A stretch of 62,647 bases of DNA. Source: an uncultured Methanobrevibacter sp. (GTDB lineage: Archaea > Methanobacteriota > Methanobacteria > Methanobacteriales > Methanobacteriaceae). Location: the NCBI RefSeq assembly GCF_902788255.1, contig NZ_CADAJR010000024.1, positions 1 to 62,647 on the forward strand. Reading direction: 5' to 3'. The notes below the pieces were generated by a model that saw nothing but the letters and a program-made list of their open reading frames with translations, did not search any database and was not told where the DNA came from. The position numbers and the translations under genes were made by a program. Below are positions 8,899 to 17,619 of this stretch, piece by piece (the stretch's first letter is position 1; each line of letters opens with the position of its first letter).

Positions 8899-9426
8899 TT
8901 ATTCAAGGTATTCAAAGATTTCGTCAATGCTTGTCGCTATTTTGAATGTCTCTGTTTGTTTGTATAGAAAACCATTTTCTTCCATTTCATCCAGCATTTT
9001 GAGCATGGTGTCATAGAAATGATTGATGTTAAAGATGATTATCGGTTTGTCATGCTGTTTTAATTTTTTAAGTGTTATTATTTCAAAAAATTCATCTAGG
9101 GTTCCTATGCCTCCTGGAGATATGATGAATGCATCTGATTTTTCCAGGAACTTGTTTTTTCTCTCATCCATTGTATCGACATAAACGAACTCGCTGCATA
9201 TTTCACACAATGGTTCAAAGTCTCCAATCCATTCCGGTGCAATTCCTATTGATTTTCCGCCATTGTCATGAACTCCATGTGCACATGCGCCCATCATTCC
9301 GGTGTCTCCACCACCAAAAACAAGGGTATGGCCTTTCTGTGCCATGGTCAAACCTAATTTATAGACTTCATTTGTATATATCTCATCAATTTTTCTACTT
9401 CCGGATCCGTATAAACAAATATTCAT
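8899..9426 (-). CDS. LOG-family/TIGR00730 Rossmann-fold protein
   Basis: The protein (176 residues from the chosen start) has the LOG nucleotide phosphoribohydrolase signature: MNICLYGSGSRK at the start, LVFGGGDTGMMG, DERKNKFLEKSDAFI, and PGGIGTLDEFFE, the last being the characteristic PGGxGTxxE motif. Members cleave nucleoside 5'-monophosphates to a free base and ribose phosphate; the archaeal substrate is not known. The start at 9426 is preferred because GGTGATTTG lies just upstream and the family starts with the first strand here; a longer frame would begin at 9483. Confidence 0.85.
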   Translation of the reverse strand: MNICLYGSGSRKIDEIYTNEVYKLGLTMAQKGHTLVFGGGDTGMMGACAHGVHDNGGKSIGIAPEWIGDFEPLCEICSEFVYVDTMDERKNKFLEKSDAFIISPGGIGTLDEFFEIITLKKLKQHDKPIIIFNINHFYDTMLKMLDEMEENGFLYKQTETFKIATSIDEIFEYLE

Positions 9427-9436
9427 CAAATCACCA

Positions 9437-9988
9437 TTAAATGTCGGGGGTCTGTTCGGCAAGGCATAAATGGCATATTGCATTTATGTTGTCCTTCTGA
9501 TTGTCCTTAACCGGACAGAAAAATTCACCGTTTTTTTCTTCAACAAACAAGCTGCCGGGAAATTCACTTCCAACAGGGTGTATAGGTTCTTCTAAAATGA
9601 ATGTGGTGTATAATGCTGTAATGACATAAATCAATGGGAATTTATCCTCATCACTATCGGATAACCTTTCCTTTTCAAAAGTTCTCTCAAGCATGGGAAA
9701 TGAGGTGTCGAAAGACTCCTTATCGATTTCAGTATCGTTGTAGTCTTCTTTTTCCTTAACCTCCTTCATTCTCATGATAAAATATTTTATGTATACTTTC
9801 AGGTATTTTTCACGATAGTTCTTTTGGACATATTCTCCATCTTTTCTCATACGTGCTGTAGCCATCATTAAATCCTGCACTGATATTATACGAGCATATT
9901 TTTTAAGTATTTCCAACAGTTCGTGTTTTTTAATTGCAGTATTTGATGATAATTCCTTAAGTTCGATTAATATGTCTTCAGCATCCAT
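9437..9988 (-). CDS. DUF2115/UPF0305 family protein
   Basis: The 183-residue protein ends with the family pattern HPVGSEFPGSLFVEEKNG, FFCPVKDNQKDN and CHLCLAEQTPD. This uncharacterised family (DUF2115, UPF0305) is found almost only in methanogens. The conserved cysteines in CPVKD and CHLC suggest metal binding, which is an inference. It lies 10 bp upstream of the LOG-family gene on the same strand, so they are probably co-transcribed. Confidence 0.75.
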   Translation of the reverse strand: MDAEDILIELKELSSNTAIKKHELLEILKKYARIISVQDLMMATARMRKDGEYVQKNYREKYLKVYIKYFIMRMKEVKEKEDYNDTEIDKESFDTSFPMLERTFEKERLSDSDEDKFPLIYVITALYTTFILEEPIHPVGSEFPGSLFVEEKNGEFFCPVKDNQKDNINAICHLCLAEQTPDI

Positions 9989-10057
9989 GGTTAAATTATG
10001 TTCATGAACAAATAAATACTTTTAATATGAATATCTAAATAGTAATAGGTTGATAGA

Positions 10058-10702
10058 ATGGCTGATGAATTCATGGAAATTTCTAAAGAGGATATTGAAA
10101 GTGTTGAAAATGCACTTAAAGTTAATGCTGACTATAAATTAAAAAATACTACATTTTCCACTAAAACTTTTGAAAAGGCTCAGGATATAATTTTAATTCA
10201 ATATGTGGCTAATGTAGAAAACGAACTGGTTTTCGCCACCAAGGAAGAAAACGGCAAATATTATATCTCAAACACTTTTGATTTATTCATTGACAATATT
10301 GTAAACGGCAATGTTTCAAGGGATGTTTTCCAATCCGTAAGCAGTTATTTCTGGGATGTCATTGAAAATGAAGATAAGGATTTTGAAGATGAAAAGGATG
10401 AACTGATAACTTTCTTACTTTTAACTGAAGAATATGATGAAGATGACTTGAAAAATGATTTGGATCCTGCAAAAATACGTGCCGACTATCAAAGCGACTA
10501 TGATAAGATTTATTCTGATGAGTCCATGAATCGTGTTGAAAAAAGTTTGGCTGTAAAAGAATTGGTGCACATGTCCATCTGTCAGGTTGTTAACGATTTG
10601 GAATTGTTTTTCACAAGACCTGCCAATTTAACCCCTGAAGAAAATGCAGAAAAAAACAAACAGGAAGCTAAGGCACTGGAAAATGAAATGCAATTATCCT
10701 GA
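10058..10702 (+). CDS. Hypothetical acidic cytosolic protein
   Basis: A 214-residue acidic protein (MADEFMEISKEDIESVENAL at the start) with no signal peptide, membrane span or cysteine pair. The C-terminal third is helical with an EENAEKNKQEAKALENEM tail. A TATA-like TTTAATATG lies upstream and GTTGAT precedes the ATG. I do not recognise the family. It is followed by a separate winged-helix gene. Confidence 0.6.
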   Translation: MADEFMEISKEDIESVENALKVNADYKLKNTTFSTKTFEKAQDIILIQYVANVENELVFATKEENGKYYISNTFDLFIDNIVNGNVSRDVFQSVSSYFWDVIENEDKDFEDEKDELITFLLLTEEYDEDDLKNDLDPAKIRADYQSDYDKIYSDESMNRVEKSLAVKELVHMSICQVVNDLELFFTRPANLTPEENAEKNKQEAKALENEMQLS

Positions 10703-10767
10703 TGCAAAAGATATAAGTAATATTAAAATAATAATTTGTATTATATAATTAATTGTCTGCTGATATA

Positions 10768-11235
10768 ATGATTAACATTACTAGAAATGAAGAAGTGGTA
10801 TTGGACCAAATAAAGATTTATGCTATTGAATATCCTGATGGAGTGCCTATCAAGATACTTCGTAAGGAATTGGGATTTCATGAGTATGATTTAGTTCAAA
10901 TCCTGGAGGAACTTCAGGGTAAGGACTTGGTAATCTTTAAGGATAATAAAGCCCGCTTGTCCGATAGTGAAAAAGAAATAAACACTGTAAATTCTAGAAA
11001 GGACCTTGAAGAGTTGGAGTTAAACCAAAAGGAAAAGGATTCCCTTAAATTAATTCAGGAATTGGTGGACGATAAAAATCTTATTTCTAAATATACATTA
11101 GAAGGTCATTTGTTGTATGGAGATTTAAAATTAAGTAATTTTAGAATGTACCATATCATTTTGTCCCTTCAAAACAAAGGGCTATTAAAAACCATCGACA
11201 AGGATGATGGGGAATATTACCTTTTAGTTGAATAA
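10768..11235 (+). CDS. Winged-helix DNA-binding-type protein
   Basis: About 155 residues with two repeats of a winged-helix-like layout: EEVVLDQIKIYAIEYPDGVP, then IKILRKELGFHEYDLVQILEEL and a wing (DLVIFKDNKARLS), and again LKLIQELVDDKNLISKYTLEG with YHIILSLQNKGLL. This suggests a transcription factor or a nucleic-acid-binding adaptor. The start at ATG 10768 is preferred over an upstream TTG at 10753, which has no ribosome binding site. No effector domain is visible. Confidence 0.6.
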   Translation: MINITRNEEVVLDQIKIYAIEYPDGVPIKILRKELGFHEYDLVQILEELQGKDLVIFKDNKARLSDSEKEINTVNSRKDLEELELNQKEKDSLKLIQELVDDKNLISKYTLEGHLLYGDLKLSNFRMYHIILSLQNKGLLKTIDKDDGEYYLLVE

Positions 11236-11352
11236 TATTTTTTACACTATTTTTAATATTGAAGTATTATTATTTTTCAAGTTAATCATAATATTTATAT
11301 AATTTAAAAGATTATATAGTAATATAAATATTGAAATTATGATGTGTTTGTT

Positions 11353-11802
11353 ATGATGAGAATTAGTATGTCTTTACCTAAAAAATTACTTGCTGATTTT
11401 GATGAAGTATTAAAAGAAAGAGGATACCAATCTCGTTCAAAAGGAATTCGTGATGCACTTCAAGATTATATTGTTAGATATCAATGGATGAATTCCATGG
11501 AAGGCCAAAGGATAGGTATTGTAACCATTATTTATGACCACCACTACACAGGAGTAATGGAAAGCCTCGCTGAAATCCAGCACAGTTTCAGAAATGAAAT
11601 CAATACAAGTATGCACATTCACATGACTGATAAATACTGTATGGAAATCGTTGTAGTGAATGGTGATATTGTAGAGATACGTGATTTGACCGAAAGGATC
11701 ATGAGACTTAAGGGTGTTGAACACGTAAAACTTACAAGTACTGCTAACGGAGAAGATTTTAAGGAACCTGGTCACTCACATGACCATTCTCACGCTCACT
11801 AA
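11353..11802 (+). CDS. nikR: Nickel-responsive regulator NikR
   Basis: NikR is a ribbon-helix-helix repressor that senses Ni(II). The N-terminal RHH domain reads RISMSLPKKLLADFDEVLKE and RSKGIRDALQDYI. The ACT-like C-terminal domain has the four nickel ligands His77, His88, His90 and Cys96 (IQH, then MHIHMTDKYC); if the second ATG at 11356 is used, they become 76, 87, 89 and 95, exactly the numbering of the E. coli protein. The tail is extra His-rich (GHSHDHSHAH), which could bind additional metal. Nickel supply matters here because methanogens need it for hydrogenases and F430. hycI lies two genes downstream. Confidence 0.93.
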   Translation: MMRISMSLPKKLLADFDEVLKERGYQSRSKGIRDALQDYIVRYQWMNSMEGQRIGIVTIIYDHHYTGVMESLAEIQHSFRNEINTSMHIHMTDKYCMEIVVVNGDIVEIRDLTERIMRLKGVEHVKLTSTANGEDFKEPGHSHDHSHAH

Positions 11803-11825
11803 AATCTTTTTTTACTATTTTTTTT

Positions 11826-12593
11826 ATGAAATTCAAAACCACTCCCTATCATCACGATTTATTAAAGGATACTGATAGGTTATCTGTTTTTTATGAAGCT
11901 ATTGAGGAATATAATTCTGATTGCGGTTTGGCATATGATTTAGGATGCGGAAGCGGGATTCTGTCCTATTTTTTAAATGAAAAGTTTGATGAGGTTGTCT
12001 CCTTGGAAATTGAGAATAAGGCATTTCAATGCGCTGAGGAAAATCTGTCCGATTTTAAAAACGTTCAAGTGATCAATTCGAACGTACTGGACTATGAGTT
12101 TTCAAAGGAAGCAGACCTGATAGTATGTGAAATGCTTGATACTGCACTCATTGACGAGGAAGAAATTCCCGTGCTTAACTATGCAAAGAAATTCCTGAAA
12201 CGGGATGGCAAAATCATTCCTCAGGGGATTATTAACACTGTCCAGATGGTGAATATGGAAAGGCATCATGTTCACTGGGATGAAGATGCAACATATGAGA
12301 CATTGTCCGATGAGATTTCCTATTCCGAGTTTGACTTTTTAGATGAAATTTCACCTGAATTCAAAGCACAGATAAAATTGAAATCTAATAAGGACTCAAC
12401 AGTAAATGGGTTGAAAATCACAACCTATACCAAGCTCAATGACAATATTATTGCAGGGCCACTGCCTATGCTAAACCCTCCATTGATGATTCCATTAGAT
12501 GAAAAACATGTGAATGTAAATGACTTTATAGTTGTTGAGATAAAATATATAATGGGGGAAGGTATCGAAAGTATTGAAAGTAGATACCTGTAG
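11826..12593 (+). CDS. SAM-dependent methyltransferase (PRMT-like fold)
   Basis: The 255-residue protein has motif I AYDLGCGSGILSYFL at about 37-51, the acidic motif II VVSLEIENKAF, and the post-I motif LIVCEMLDTALIDEEEI, which resembles the double-E loop of protein arginine methyltransferase-like enzymes. The C-terminal half is beta-rich. The substrate is unknown; RNA or protein methylation are both possible. It sits 24 bp after nikR and directly before hycI, with spacing compatible with one transcript. Confidence 0.72.
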   Translation: MKFKTTPYHHDLLKDTDRLSVFYEAIEEYNSDCGLAYDLGCGSGILSYFLNEKFDEVVSLEIENKAFQCAEENLSDFKNVQVINSNVLDYEFSKEADLIVCEMLDTALIDEEEIPVLNYAKKFLKRDGKIIPQGIINTVQMVNMERHHVHWDEDATYETLSDEISYSEFDFLDEISPEFKAQIKLKSNKDSTVNGLKITTYTKLNDNIIAGPLPMLNPPLMIPLDEKHVNVNDFIVVEIKYIMGEGIESIESRYL

Positions 12594-12602
12594 GTGAAAT
12601 TT

Positions 12603-13085
12603 ATGTCTTTTAAGTCTCAATTAACAGATTTTCTAAACGATTGCGAGAAATTGATAATATTGGGAGTGGGCAATGAACTTAAAAGTGATGATGGCGTAGG
12701 GCCCTATATCATCAAAAGGCTGACTGAAGAGGTCACCCAAAATGAGGGTTTGATGTTCATTGATGCACAGACCGTTCCGGAAAATTTCACTGGAAAGATT
12801 AGAAAGGAAAATCCTACTCATGTGATTATTGTTGATGCCTGTCTGATGGATAAAAAACCTGGTGACATGCAAATTGTAGACAAATATGATTTTGCAAACA
12901 TCGGCATTTCAACCCATTCCATGTCTTTGTCCTACTTTGTAAAGTATCTTGAAAAGGACACGGATTTTAAAATCATATTCGTAGGCATAGAGCCTGAAAC
13001 TATGGATTGGGGTGATGAGCCAACATCCGAAGTTAAAAAGGCAGCATTTGAATTTATCGAATTATTAAAAGGAATTATATTATGA
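12603..13085 (+). CDS. hycI: Hydrogenase maturation peptidase (HycI/HyaD family)
   Basis: This family cleaves the C-terminus of the large subunit of [NiFe] hydrogenases after nickel insertion. The signature is LGVGNELKSDDGVGP near residue 20, with the first metal-binding acidic residue, then DAQTVPENFTG, and HSMSLSYFVKYL with the metal-binding histidine. At about 160 residues it has normal length. The start at ATG 12603 has GGTGAAATTT directly before it; an in-frame GTG at 12594 is inside that ribosome binding site. The stop overlaps the start of the next gene (TTATGA). Confidence 0.87.
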   Translation: MSFKSQLTDFLNDCEKLIILGVGNELKSDDGVGPYIIKRLTEEVTQNEGLMFIDAQTVPENFTGKIRKENPTHVIIVDACLMDKKPGDMQIVDKYDFANIGISTHSMSLSYFVKYLEKDTDFKIIFVGIEPETMDWGDEPTSEVKKAAFEFIELLKGIIL

Positions 13086-14176
13086 AGTTATTATTTATAG
13101 GTTCAAGATTATATGATGATTTAGATTGGTATGTGAAATCTAAGGGAATTGAAAGTATATTGACCGAGTCTAATGAAAATGCAATCAACCTGGATTTGCC
13201 GGATCAGGTATTTATAGTCCCCCGTGGAATGGACGGTCCAAAACAGGTTGCATTAATGCAGAATGTGGATGCAGTTGTGCCATTAATCGGTATTGACCCT
13301 CCATTGATTGATGTCGCTCATATGAAGGAGGAACTTGAGGAGGAGTTTGGAATACCTGTTATTGCAGCTAATGTACGTGCAGTTGAACTCACATCAAACA
13401 AGATCAAAACAAAGGAGTTTTACCAGGAAATTGGGGTTGTGACTCCAAAATATCAGATATTGAACAGTCCAAAAGATTTGGAAATTGATTTTCCTGTAGT
13501 GCTGAAGCAGGGTGAAGGACAGGGCGGAAAGGACATCATGGTTGCAAGTTCAATGGATGATGTTGATGAATATTTCAATCAATTTGACCAGGCATTATGC
13601 GAAGAGTTTATTGAAGGGGCCGAAATATCAATTGAGGTTTTAGGCTATAACGGTGAATTTGTGGCATTGCCTCCAATATATAAGGGTGAAACCACCCTGG
13701 AGGGAACCCATCCGTTAAACAAAACAAAAACCGGACCGTGTATGGTTGAAGGTTTGGACAATAATCTGATTCAACATGTTGCATATAAAGTTGCAAAGAA
13801 TCTGGCTTCAGATGGAATTTTTGAAATGGATTTCATGTTTTCACGTAAAAACAATCAGCTATATGCCATTGAAGTAAATACCAGACCTAACGGTACAAGA
13901 TATTTGACAACAGCTACTTGCGGAATAAATTCATTATGTGAATTGGTAAATATGGCATGTGGTGAGTTCAGTCTGGCTAATATCTCCGATAATCTGCAAT
14001 ATTATTACTCTACTGAAATTCCTGTGGGAAACTACAATGGACCGAATCCTAATGAACCGGTCAAGTCTTTTGAAGCCAATGATTTTATTGTTCATGGTCC
14101 TGAAGGATATCAGAGGATTACTGCAAGAGCGAAATCAAAAGAAGATCTTGAAAAGTTAATTCAAAAGTTGATATAG
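13082..14176 (+). CDS. ATP-grasp ligase of the pseudomurein cluster
   Basis: The 364-residue protein is an ATP-grasp enzyme: pre-ATP-grasp domain (MKLLFIGSRLYDDLDWYV), the ATP-binding lysine segment FPVVLKQGEGQGGKDIMVA, EEFIEGAEISIEVL, and the metal-binding end DFMFSRKNNQLYAIEVNTRPNG. It is most like the CarB/PylC-type ligases that join a carboxylate to an amine. Its position directly before a MraY-like and a Mur ligase gene matches the conserved pseudomurein block of Methanobacteriales, so a peptide-bond or carbamoyl-type step in wall precursor synthesis is inferred. It overlaps hycI by 4 bp. Confidence 0.75.
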   Translation: MKLLFIGSRLYDDLDWYVKSKGIESILTESNENAINLDLPDQVFIVPRGMDGPKQVALMQNVDAVVPLIGIDPPLIDVAHMKEELEEEFGIPVIAANVRAVELTSNKIKTKEFYQEIGVVTPKYQILNSPKDLEIDFPVVLKQGEGQGGKDIMVASSMDDVDEYFNQFDQALCEEFIEGAEISIEVLGYNGEFVALPPIYKGETTLEGTHPLNKTKTGPCMVEGLDNNLIQHVAYKVAKNLASDGIFEMDFMFSRKNNQLYAIEVNTRPNGTRYLTTATCGINSLCELVNMACGEFSLANISDNLQYYYSTEIPVGNYNGPNPNEPVKSFEANDFIVHGPEGYQRITARAKSKEDLEKLIQKLI

Positions 14177-14252
14177 CTTTTGGTTATAAGTTATAATTAT
14201 ATAGTATTGTTGACAAATAACTATATAATTTAATAATTTATTGTGTGGTAAA

Positions 14253-15323
14253 ATGACTAATATTGAAATGTTAATTCTTTTTTTAGTGACTATATGTGCT
14301 TCTATATTTTTCACATGGTATGTTAGAAGAATATTGTTGCAAGCAAAGATTACAGATAATCCTATAGTTAGTGAACATCGATTTAAAAGGGGTACTCCTA
14401 CAATGGGAGGTATTGCATTTTTATTTACTATTTCCCTTATTATTGCACTTAATTTCAAGAATGGTCCAATAGTCATTGTGTGCTTTATGATGCTTATCGG
14501 TGGAATAGTTGGACTTGTCGATGATTTAATAGGACTTAAGGTAAAGGAAGTTCAAAAACTTGTAGTTAACGTTTCAAATGAAGTGATAACTTTAGGAAGA
14601 TTGGAAGTTGAACCTAATGAAGAAGTTCGTGTTGCAACTCCAAAGGCAAAAGCTGAAGTTGAAGATTTGCTTAAAGATGGAAAAGTTGAAGTGATTGGAG
14701 AAGTTCCAATTAAGACAGAACCTGAGGAACTTGAAAAAATCATTTGTCAAATAGTTATAGGTTTATGTTTGGGAATAACTGGAGGAGTAACAACATTAGC
14801 CGGATTCCCATTAGGATGGTTGGCTGTTCCGGTATCTATTATAGCAATACTTGGTTGTATAAATTCAGTCAATCTTATCGATGGTATGGATGGTCTTGCA
14901 GCGGGAATTATAGCTATCGCATCACTTGCATGTTGTCTTTATGGAGATTTATTCGGACTGTCAAGCATTATTCCACCATTTTTAATTTTGGCGGGAATCT
15001 CTTTAGGATTTTTAGTGTTCAACAAATATCCTGCATCAATTTTCATGGGTGATACCGGATCATTTGTATTGGGAGTAGGTTATGCTTCAGCAGTATTGAT
15101 TGGTGATATTCCGGTCTTTGGTGTTATTGCATTGGGTGTACCGATTCTGTCTGTAGTTGTAAGTTTACTGCATAGGGCACATATTATCAAATTGCCTGTG
15201 GAACCTTTACATCACACATTAAATCATTATGGTATGTCTGAAATTAAGATTGTTTTAACTTACTGGGGAACTACTGTTTTACTTTGTGCTGTAGGCATAT
15301 TGGTAAAAATGTTCTTCTTCTAA
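14253..15323 (+). CDS. MraY-like phospho-glycosyl transferase (pseudomurein)
   Basis: A polytopic membrane enzyme of the MraY/WecA family that transfers a phospho-sugar to a polyprenyl phosphate. Motifs: FKRGTPTMGGIAF, the DD pair in GLVDDLIGLK, NSVNLIDGMDGLAAG, FMGDTGSFVLG and LHHTLNHYGMSE. About 60 soluble residues (LGRLEVEPNEEVRVATPKAK to PEELEK, about 109-162) interrupt the loop after the DD motif, where bacterial MraY has a short loop. The start at ATG 14253 follows TGTGGTAAA; a GTG twelve bases upstream is unlikely. In the pseudomurein block it probably forms the first lipid-linked precursor. Confidence 0.85.
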   Translation: MTNIEMLILFLVTICASIFFTWYVRRILLQAKITDNPIVSEHRFKRGTPTMGGIAFLFTISLIIALNFKNGPIVIVCFMMLIGGIVGLVDDLIGLKVKEVQKLVVNVSNEVITLGRLEVEPNEEVRVATPKAKAEVEDLLKDGKVEVIGEVPIKTEPEELEKIICQIVIGLCLGITGGVTTLAGFPLGWLAVPVSIIAILGCINSVNLIDGMDGLAAGIIAIASLACCLYGDLFGLSSIIPPFLILAGISLGFLVFNKYPASIFMGDTGSFVLGVGYASAVLIGDIPVFGVIALGVPILSVVVSLLHRAHIIKLPVEPLHHTLNHYGMSEIKIVLTYWGTTVLLCAVGILVKMFFF

Positions 15324-15344
15324 TTACTTTTTTTGGTGATTTTT

Positions 15345-17090
15345 ATGGATATTCAAGAATTGGCCAGTTCTATAAATGGAAAACTTGTAGGAAACGATGA
15401 TTTTTTCTCAATTGACGGATTTAGTGGGAAATTTACATTTTTGCATGATGCTCATACTGGAGATATTGTAATAAGGGAATGGGTTGATGAAACTGGTGTT
15501 GAAATGGCTTTCAATCAGAATATTGCCTGTTTGATAACACCTGAACCTAGAGGAAATGCTATTGAAACCGCAAACAGATTGGATTTTCCAATGATTATTA
15601 TTGATGACATTGAACTTGCAAGGGAATATGTTTTGCAGCATACCAAACCTGATACCGGGGTAGATTTCTGTGATTTGGTAAAAGCTGTTGAAGGTAAAGT
15701 TATAGGTAACGACGAGTTCTTTTCCATTGACGGATTCACCGGAAAATTCACATTTTTAAATGATGCTCATACAGGGGATATTGTAATTAGGCACTGGATT
15801 AATGGAACCGGTATTGAAATGGCTTTCAATCAGAATATCGCATGTCTCATAACACAAAATCCAAAGGATGGTGCAATTGAAGAGGCTGAAAGACTAAACT
15901 TCCCGTTAATCATCACAGACAAGATTGAACTGGCTAATGCCTATGCGCTTTCACATACAATAAAGAAATTCTCACCCGCTTCCACTAATATAGTAATTAC
16001 CGGAACAAACGGGAAATCTACAACATCACATTTAATTTATCATATATTGAACAATGCGGGTTATCATGTATTGACAAATACTGACAGTGAATCAGAATTC
16101 AATACACTAATTGATCCTATGGTGTCCAAACTGATTTCGGACGAAGTGGAAAAAAACGGCAAACTTGATTATCTTGTCATAGAGGTGTCTGAAGTGCAGG
16201 GTTGGCTTGAAAAGCTGATGGAGAATCATGCCGCATTGATGAGTAATGCAATTGAGCCAAAAGTTGGCGTAATAACAAACATTGCAATGGACCATATCGG
16301 TCTTGTAAACTCCATAGATGATGTATTTGATGAGATAAAGGCTGTTCCGGAAGCTATTGGTGATGGAATAACTGTATTGAATTATGATGACGGGCTTGTA
16401 AGAAAGCTTGAAGCCAAAAATCCGTTTTATACATCAATGTCCAGACAATCTATGGACAATGGCGTTTACTTTGACGATGATGCGATAATATATGACGGCA
16501 ATGTGATAATGACAATTGATGAGCTGCCGTTTACTGGTAGCCATTTCATCCAAAACATTCTGTCTGCCATTGGAGCATGCATCTCTTTGAATATTGATAT
16601 GGATAAGATTGTTGATGGGGTTAAAACCTACAAGGCATTGAATAGAAGATTTGCAAAACTGCATGATGAACCATTGATTTTTGATGATTTTGCACATAAT
16701 CCTGATGGAATAAAAGCAACAATATCTGAAACCCTCAAATTACTTCCAGAAAATCAGAAATTGCATGTTGCCTGTGCAATAAGGGGTTCAAGAGGTGTTG
16801 AAATCAATCAGCTGAATGTTGATGCAATTGTTGAATCTATGAACGACAACATTGAGCTGTACCTGTCTTCAAGCAATGATGTGGTAAATGATTTGAACTT
16901 TGTTGAAGATGATGAAAGGGAAGTGTTCTTCAATACTTTGAATGAAAATCATGTAGAATATATGCATTTTGATAATTTAAAGGACTGTTTGAGTGAAGTT
17001 TACCAGAATGCGGATAAAAAAGATATTATTTTATTAATTGGTGCTCAGGGAATGGATCCTGCTGAGTCACTTTTATCAGACATTATATAA
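15345..17090 (+). CDS. Mur ligase family protein with duplicated N-terminal domain (pseudomurein)
   Basis: About 581 residues. The central ATP-binding domain has VITGTNGKSTTSHLIYHIL, and the C-terminal ligase domain has LNRRFAKLHDEPLIFDDFAH and NPDGIKAT. Two N-terminal copies of about 100 residues precede it: NGKLVGNDDFFSIDGFSGKF and EGKVIGNDEFFSIDGFTGKF start the two units, and both contain EMAFNQNIACLIT. Mur ligases add amino acids to a carrier-linked precursor; this would be pMurC or pMurE of pseudomurein synthesis, but I cannot say which. The start at 15345 follows GGTGATTTTT. Confidence 0.83.
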   Translation: MDIQELASSINGKLVGNDDFFSIDGFSGKFTFLHDAHTGDIVIREWVDETGVEMAFNQNIACLITPEPRGNAIETANRLDFPMIIIDDIELAREYVLQHTKPDTGVDFCDLVKAVEGKVIGNDEFFSIDGFTGKFTFLNDAHTGDIVIRHWINGTGIEMAFNQNIACLITQNPKDGAIEEAERLNFPLIITDKIELANAYALSHTIKKFSPASTNIVITGTNGKSTTSHLIYHILNNAGYHVLTNTDSESEFNTLIDPMVSKLISDEVEKNGKLDYLVIEVSEVQGWLEKLMENHAALMSNAIEPKVGVITNIAMDHIGLVNSIDDVFDEIKAVPEAIGDGITVLNYDDGLVRKLEAKNPFYTSMSRQSMDNGVYFDDDAIIYDGNVIMTIDELPFTGSHFIQNILSAIGACISLNIDMDKIVDGVKTYKALNRRFAKLHDEPLIFDDFAHNPDGIKATISETLKLLPENQKLHVACAIRGSRGVEINQLNVDAIVESMNDNIELYLSSSNDVVNDLNFVEDDEREVFFNTLNENHVEYMHFDNLKDCLSEVYQNADKKDIILLIGAQGMDPAESLLSDII

Positions 17091-17172
17091 ATTTAAATAT
17101 CATATTGATTTAATATAATAAATGTATAAATCTATTCTTTTTAAAAGAATAATGTACTAAGAGGATATAAAC

Positions 17173-17619
17173 ATGTTTATAAAGATTAGAAGAGACACAT
17201 TAATTATTTTATTATTAGCGTTTATTTTAATTCTTTGTGGTCGTTTAATCACTTATGTGGCATTTGCTTCATCAGATGATATAACTGATGGTACTCCTAT
17301 TTCTGGGGTAATTATAAAAGGTAATGATATTGTTCCGGTAGATACTATCCGATCTAATGTTATGCAAGCTGGTTTTAGGGATGGTAGTGTAATTTACGGA
17401 GATATTTTAAAAACTTCCAAAAGGGAAGTTTCACTGCAGGATGCGATACAAACGGCTCAAGAATTTGCAACACGGTCGACTGTGCCTGGTACATCCGTTC
17501 AGCCTATTACCGCTGCAGATGTGCAGGTGGATAAGAATACCGGTGTTGTAACAGTAACTGTTATTGAAGACTTTTCTTCTGTTGAATTGAAGAATCAAAC
17601 TACTGGGGTGACTGGATGA
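17173..17619 (+). CDS. Membrane-anchored extracellular hypothetical protein
   Basis: The 148-residue protein has a basic N-terminus and one membrane span (TLIILLLAFILILCGRLI, about 9-26), then an extracytoplasmic domain with FRDGSVIYGDILKTSKREVS. No family recognised. Its stop overlaps the start of the next gene (ATGA), so they are co-translated. Directly following the pseudomurein ligase block, it may belong to the wall machinery, which is inferred only from position. Confidence 0.65.
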   Translation: MFIKIRRDTLIILLLAFILILCGRLITYVAFASSDDITDGTPISGVIIKGNDIVPVDTIRSNVMQAGFRDGSVIYGDILKTSKREVSLQDAIQTAQEFATRSTVPGTSVQPITAADVQVDKNTGVVTVTVIEDFSSVELKNQTTGVTG

